Shown: one piece after another, positions 62,158-64,000 of the stretch
Layout of the letters: each line of letters opens with the position of its first letter
Position numbering within the stretch: the stretch's first letter is position 1
From: Balneolaceae bacterium
Lineage (GTDB): Bacteria > Bacteroidota > Rhodothermia > Balneolales > Balneolaceae
Assembly: GCA_017643365.1 (NCBI GenBank)
Contig: JAEPNO010000017.1
Location: 1-64,000, forward strand
Direction of reading: 5' to 3'
DNA: 64,000 nucleotides
Position numbers and translations under genes: made by a program
Notes under the pieces: generated by a model
Seen by the model: only the letters and a program-made list of their open reading frames with translations
Database searches by the model: none
Told to the model about the DNA's origin: nothing

Positions 62158-64000
62158 CTATGCCATTCCATAAAATCTTTGCCGTTCAGCAAAGTACGGA
62201 AGAAAAGCGGTTTTTAAACTATCGTAAATACTTTTATTTAAATCCGGATCATCATGTATGATCTGCTCTGCGGCGGATTTCGCATTCATTAAGAGAAGTT
62301 GATCTTCAACAATATCAGCTACTTTAAAATCGGGTAAGCCACTTTGTTTGGTTCCTAAAAAATCGCCCGGCCCTCGAAGTTTTAAATCTGCCTCGGCAAT
62401 CCTAAATCCGTCACTAGTTTCTTCCATGGTTTTAAGACGATAACTCCCCGATCTACTCACTTTCACATCCGGCAGCAGTATGCAATAACTTTGTCGGGAA
62501 CCGCGGCCAATACGCCCTCTTAACTGATGGAGCTGAGAAAGCCCAAATCGTTCTGCATGTTCAATGATCATAATGGAAGCATTGGGCACATCCACGCCCA
62601 CTTCGATAACAGTTGTGCTAACCAAAATCTGAATTTCGTTGTTCTTGAACGCCTGCATGGTTTCTTCTTTGGTAGATGAATCCATCCGACCGTGAATCAA
62701 TCCAACGTTGTAATCGGGAAAACGGGCTTTCACTTTTTCAAATCCGGCGGTGGCGTCCTTTAAATCCAGCGCTTCCGATTCCTCCACCAACGGGTATATT
62801 ATATAGACCTGTCCACCATCGGCTAATTCCTGTTCCACAAACCGGTAAACATCTTCGCGTTTTCTTTCACCACGGATAGCAGTCTCCACGGGTTTACGTC
62901 CCTTAGGTAATCCCGCTATTATAGATACATCCAGGTCAGCATAAACCGTCATGGCCAGCGATCTAGGGATAGGCGTTGCGCTCATCACCAAAAGATGTGG
63001 GTGATTTCCCTTGCTAAGTAAATCTGCACGTTGTTTTACTCCAAAGCGATGTTGCTCATCAATCACAGCCAAACCAAGATTGTGAAACTTGACCGTTTCT
63101 TGAAATAATGCATGGGTCCCCACTACAATGTGACAATTACCGCCTTCAATGTCGGTGAGTATATCTCGCCGTAACGCCGTTTTTTGTCCGCCTACAAGTA
63201 AACGTATGTTGATATCCAGCTCTGAAAGGTGTTCCGTTAATGTTTGATAGTGTTGTTCAGCCAGAATCTCGGTTGGTGCAGCTAAGGCAGCTTGGTAGCC
63301 GTTATCAAGGGCCATTAGCATAGCACCGATTGCCACGATCGTTTTGCCAGCCCCCACATCACCTTGTAGTAATCGATTCATCTGTTTGCCCGAGCGGACA
63401 TCTCTTTTAACATCAGATAACGCTAATTTCTGACCTTCGGTTAAATCAAAAGGCAGCAGTTTGTTGAAATAGGTAGATGTAAATGGCTTCATGTTGCTAA
63501 ACACTTTGCCCGAAGCACGAGCAACAACATTGTGCTTTATTTTGCACATGCTAAGCTCGAATAGAAATAACTCTTCGAATTTAAAACGCTCTAACGCTTG
63601 TTTGTGTGCTTGATGTGTTTCCGGATTATGAATGTTTCTCAAAGCTAAGCTCCTTTCAGGAAAATCATAATCGCTCAATATATATGCAGGTAGGAATTCG
63701 GTAATTTCAGTTTGGTTCAATAAGTGCATCACCCATTGTTGAATGAGTGAGGATGTTATTCGAGCTTTGCTGAATTCTTTATTAGCAGGATATATAGGTA
63801 TGATCTTAGAAAAAGCCTCTAGGTCACCATCATCCGAAATCGAACTTATTTCAGGATGGGCCATAGAGATTGATTTCCCATATCGTTTGGCCTGACCAAA
63901 AAAAGCTAGTACGGCTCCTTTTTTAAACTGTCGTTTTAAATACGATGCCCCTTTAAACCAAACTCCCTTAACAATACCGGTTCCATCACTTAGCGAAACC
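62158..64000 (-). CDS. recG: ATP-dependent DNA helicase RecG (5' end beyond the window)
   Basis: Branch-migration helicase that remodels stalled forks and Holliday junctions. The visible 614 or so residues hold part of the wedge/OB domain (GTGIVKGVWFKGASYLKRQF near the right edge), Walker A LQGDVGAGKTIVAIGA, the DEQH box AVIDEQHRFGVKQRADL, motif VI QLHQLRGRIGRGSRQSYC, and the RecG C-terminus GPGDFLGTKQSGLPDF. The frame stays open to base 64000, so the N-terminus lies outside; an internal Met at 63864 is not the start. Confidence 0.95.
   Translation of the reverse strand, partial: VSLSDGTGIVKGVWFKGASYLKRQFKKGAVLAFFGQAKRYGKSISMAHPEISSISDDGDLEAFSKIIPIYPANKEFSKARITSSLIQQWVMHLLNQTEITEFLPAYILSDYDFPERSLALRNIHNPETHQAHKQALERFKFEELFLFELSMCKIKHNVVARASGKVFSNMKPFTSTYFNKLLPFDLTEGQKLALSDVKRDVRSGKQMNRLLQGDVGAGKTIVAIGAMLMALDNGYQAALAAPTEILAEQHYQTLTEHLSELDINIRLLVGGQKTALRRDILTDIEGGNCHIVVGTHALFQETVKFHNLGLAVIDEQHRFGVKQRADLLSKGNHPHLLVMSATPIPRSLAMTVYADLDVSIIAGLPKGRKPVETAIRGERKREDVYRFVEQELADGGQVYIIYPLVEESEALDLKDATAGFEKVKARFPDYNVGLIHGRMDSSTKEETMQAFKNNEIQILVSTTVIEVGVDVPNASIMIIEHAERFGLSQLHQLRGRIGRGSRQSYCILLPDVKVSRSGSYRLKTMEETSDGFRIAEADLKLRGPGDFLGTKQSGLPDFKVADIVEDQLLLMNAKSAAEQIIHDDPDLNKSIYDSLKTAFLPYFAERQRFYGMA

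Noticed and set aside
62158-63864. RecG starting at the internal Met 63864
   Set aside because: The frame is open to the window edge and encodes conserved wedge-domain residues upstream, so the gene continues beyond base 64000.

Overview
The window reads as chromosome of a Bacteroidota-type bacterium, most likely Balneolota (Balneolaceae). The evidence is a set of families common in that group (DUF3667, DUF3078, DUF2851, a hybrid two-component sensor fused to AraC, standalone TonB plug, single-domain GIY-YIG), scarcity of Shine-Dalgarno sequences, and promoters of the Bacteroidota form TTG-N20/21-TAnnTTTG. The genus is inference. Most of the window is dense housekeeping sequence, and no phage, insertion sequence or CRISPR array was seen.

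Layout. 0-4.7 kb: a minus-strand run (PyrR-like phosphoribosyltransferase, DUF3078 protein, PLP decarboxylase, short DUF3667 protein), then YtxH and DUF2851 genes on the plus strand. 4.7-9.4 kb: tRNA-Gln, prs-rplY-pth and a K+-dependent membrane pyrophosphatase. 9.4-14.2 kb: an unknown gene, a feoA-feoA-feoB-Cys-rich iron operon, pyrF and rnhA. 14.2-18.6 kb: a putative lipoprotein, an alpha/beta hydrolase lacking its usual OsmC partner domain, a VOC protein, a barrel-less TonB plug protein whose signal peptide is broken at a T8 tract, and an FkbM methyltransferase. 18.6-19.6 kb has no gene but holds three tandem REPIN/MITE-like palindromic elements with a 251-bp period. 19.6-30.7 kb: an ABC-F protein, a CNNM/CBS protein, lysC-lysA, a cation:proton antiporter, an APC permease with an EIIA-like tail, and hisS.

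30.7-46.1 kb is a surface-polysaccharide locus, visibly AT-rich in its first 10 kb. It encodes a flippase, methyltransferase, sulfotransferase, FemAB-like acyltransferase, polysaccharide deacetylase, two glycosyltransferases, AsnB, WecB, a PIG-L deacetylase, a beta-propeller protein and a YfhO protein, with several changes of strand. 46.1-57.4 kb: gatC, HPr and enzyme I, a lone CBM48 protein, birA-tilS-hpt, tRNA-Ser, a repeat-flanked GIY-YIG cassette, an MscS-type TM protein, a HEAT-repeat DNA alkylation repair protein, a YjbQ protein, a BrkB protein and typA. 57.7-64 kb: a 1372-residue hybrid sensor/AraC regulator, a small zinc-ribbon protein and the 3' part of recG, which runs off the right edge.

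Three themes deserve attention. First, small palindromes with the core CGCTAAAGC lie beside the FkbM and GIY-YIG genes, and the GIY-YIG gene also sits between duplicated terminator repeats next to tRNA-Ser. Second, HPr and enzyme I occur without any sugar EII in the window, while the APC permease carries an EIIA-like domain with a candidate phospho-histidine; together these suggest a regulatory phosphorelay to transport. Third, several homopolymer tracts sit in or near translation starts, and one of them inactivates or switches the TonB plug gene.
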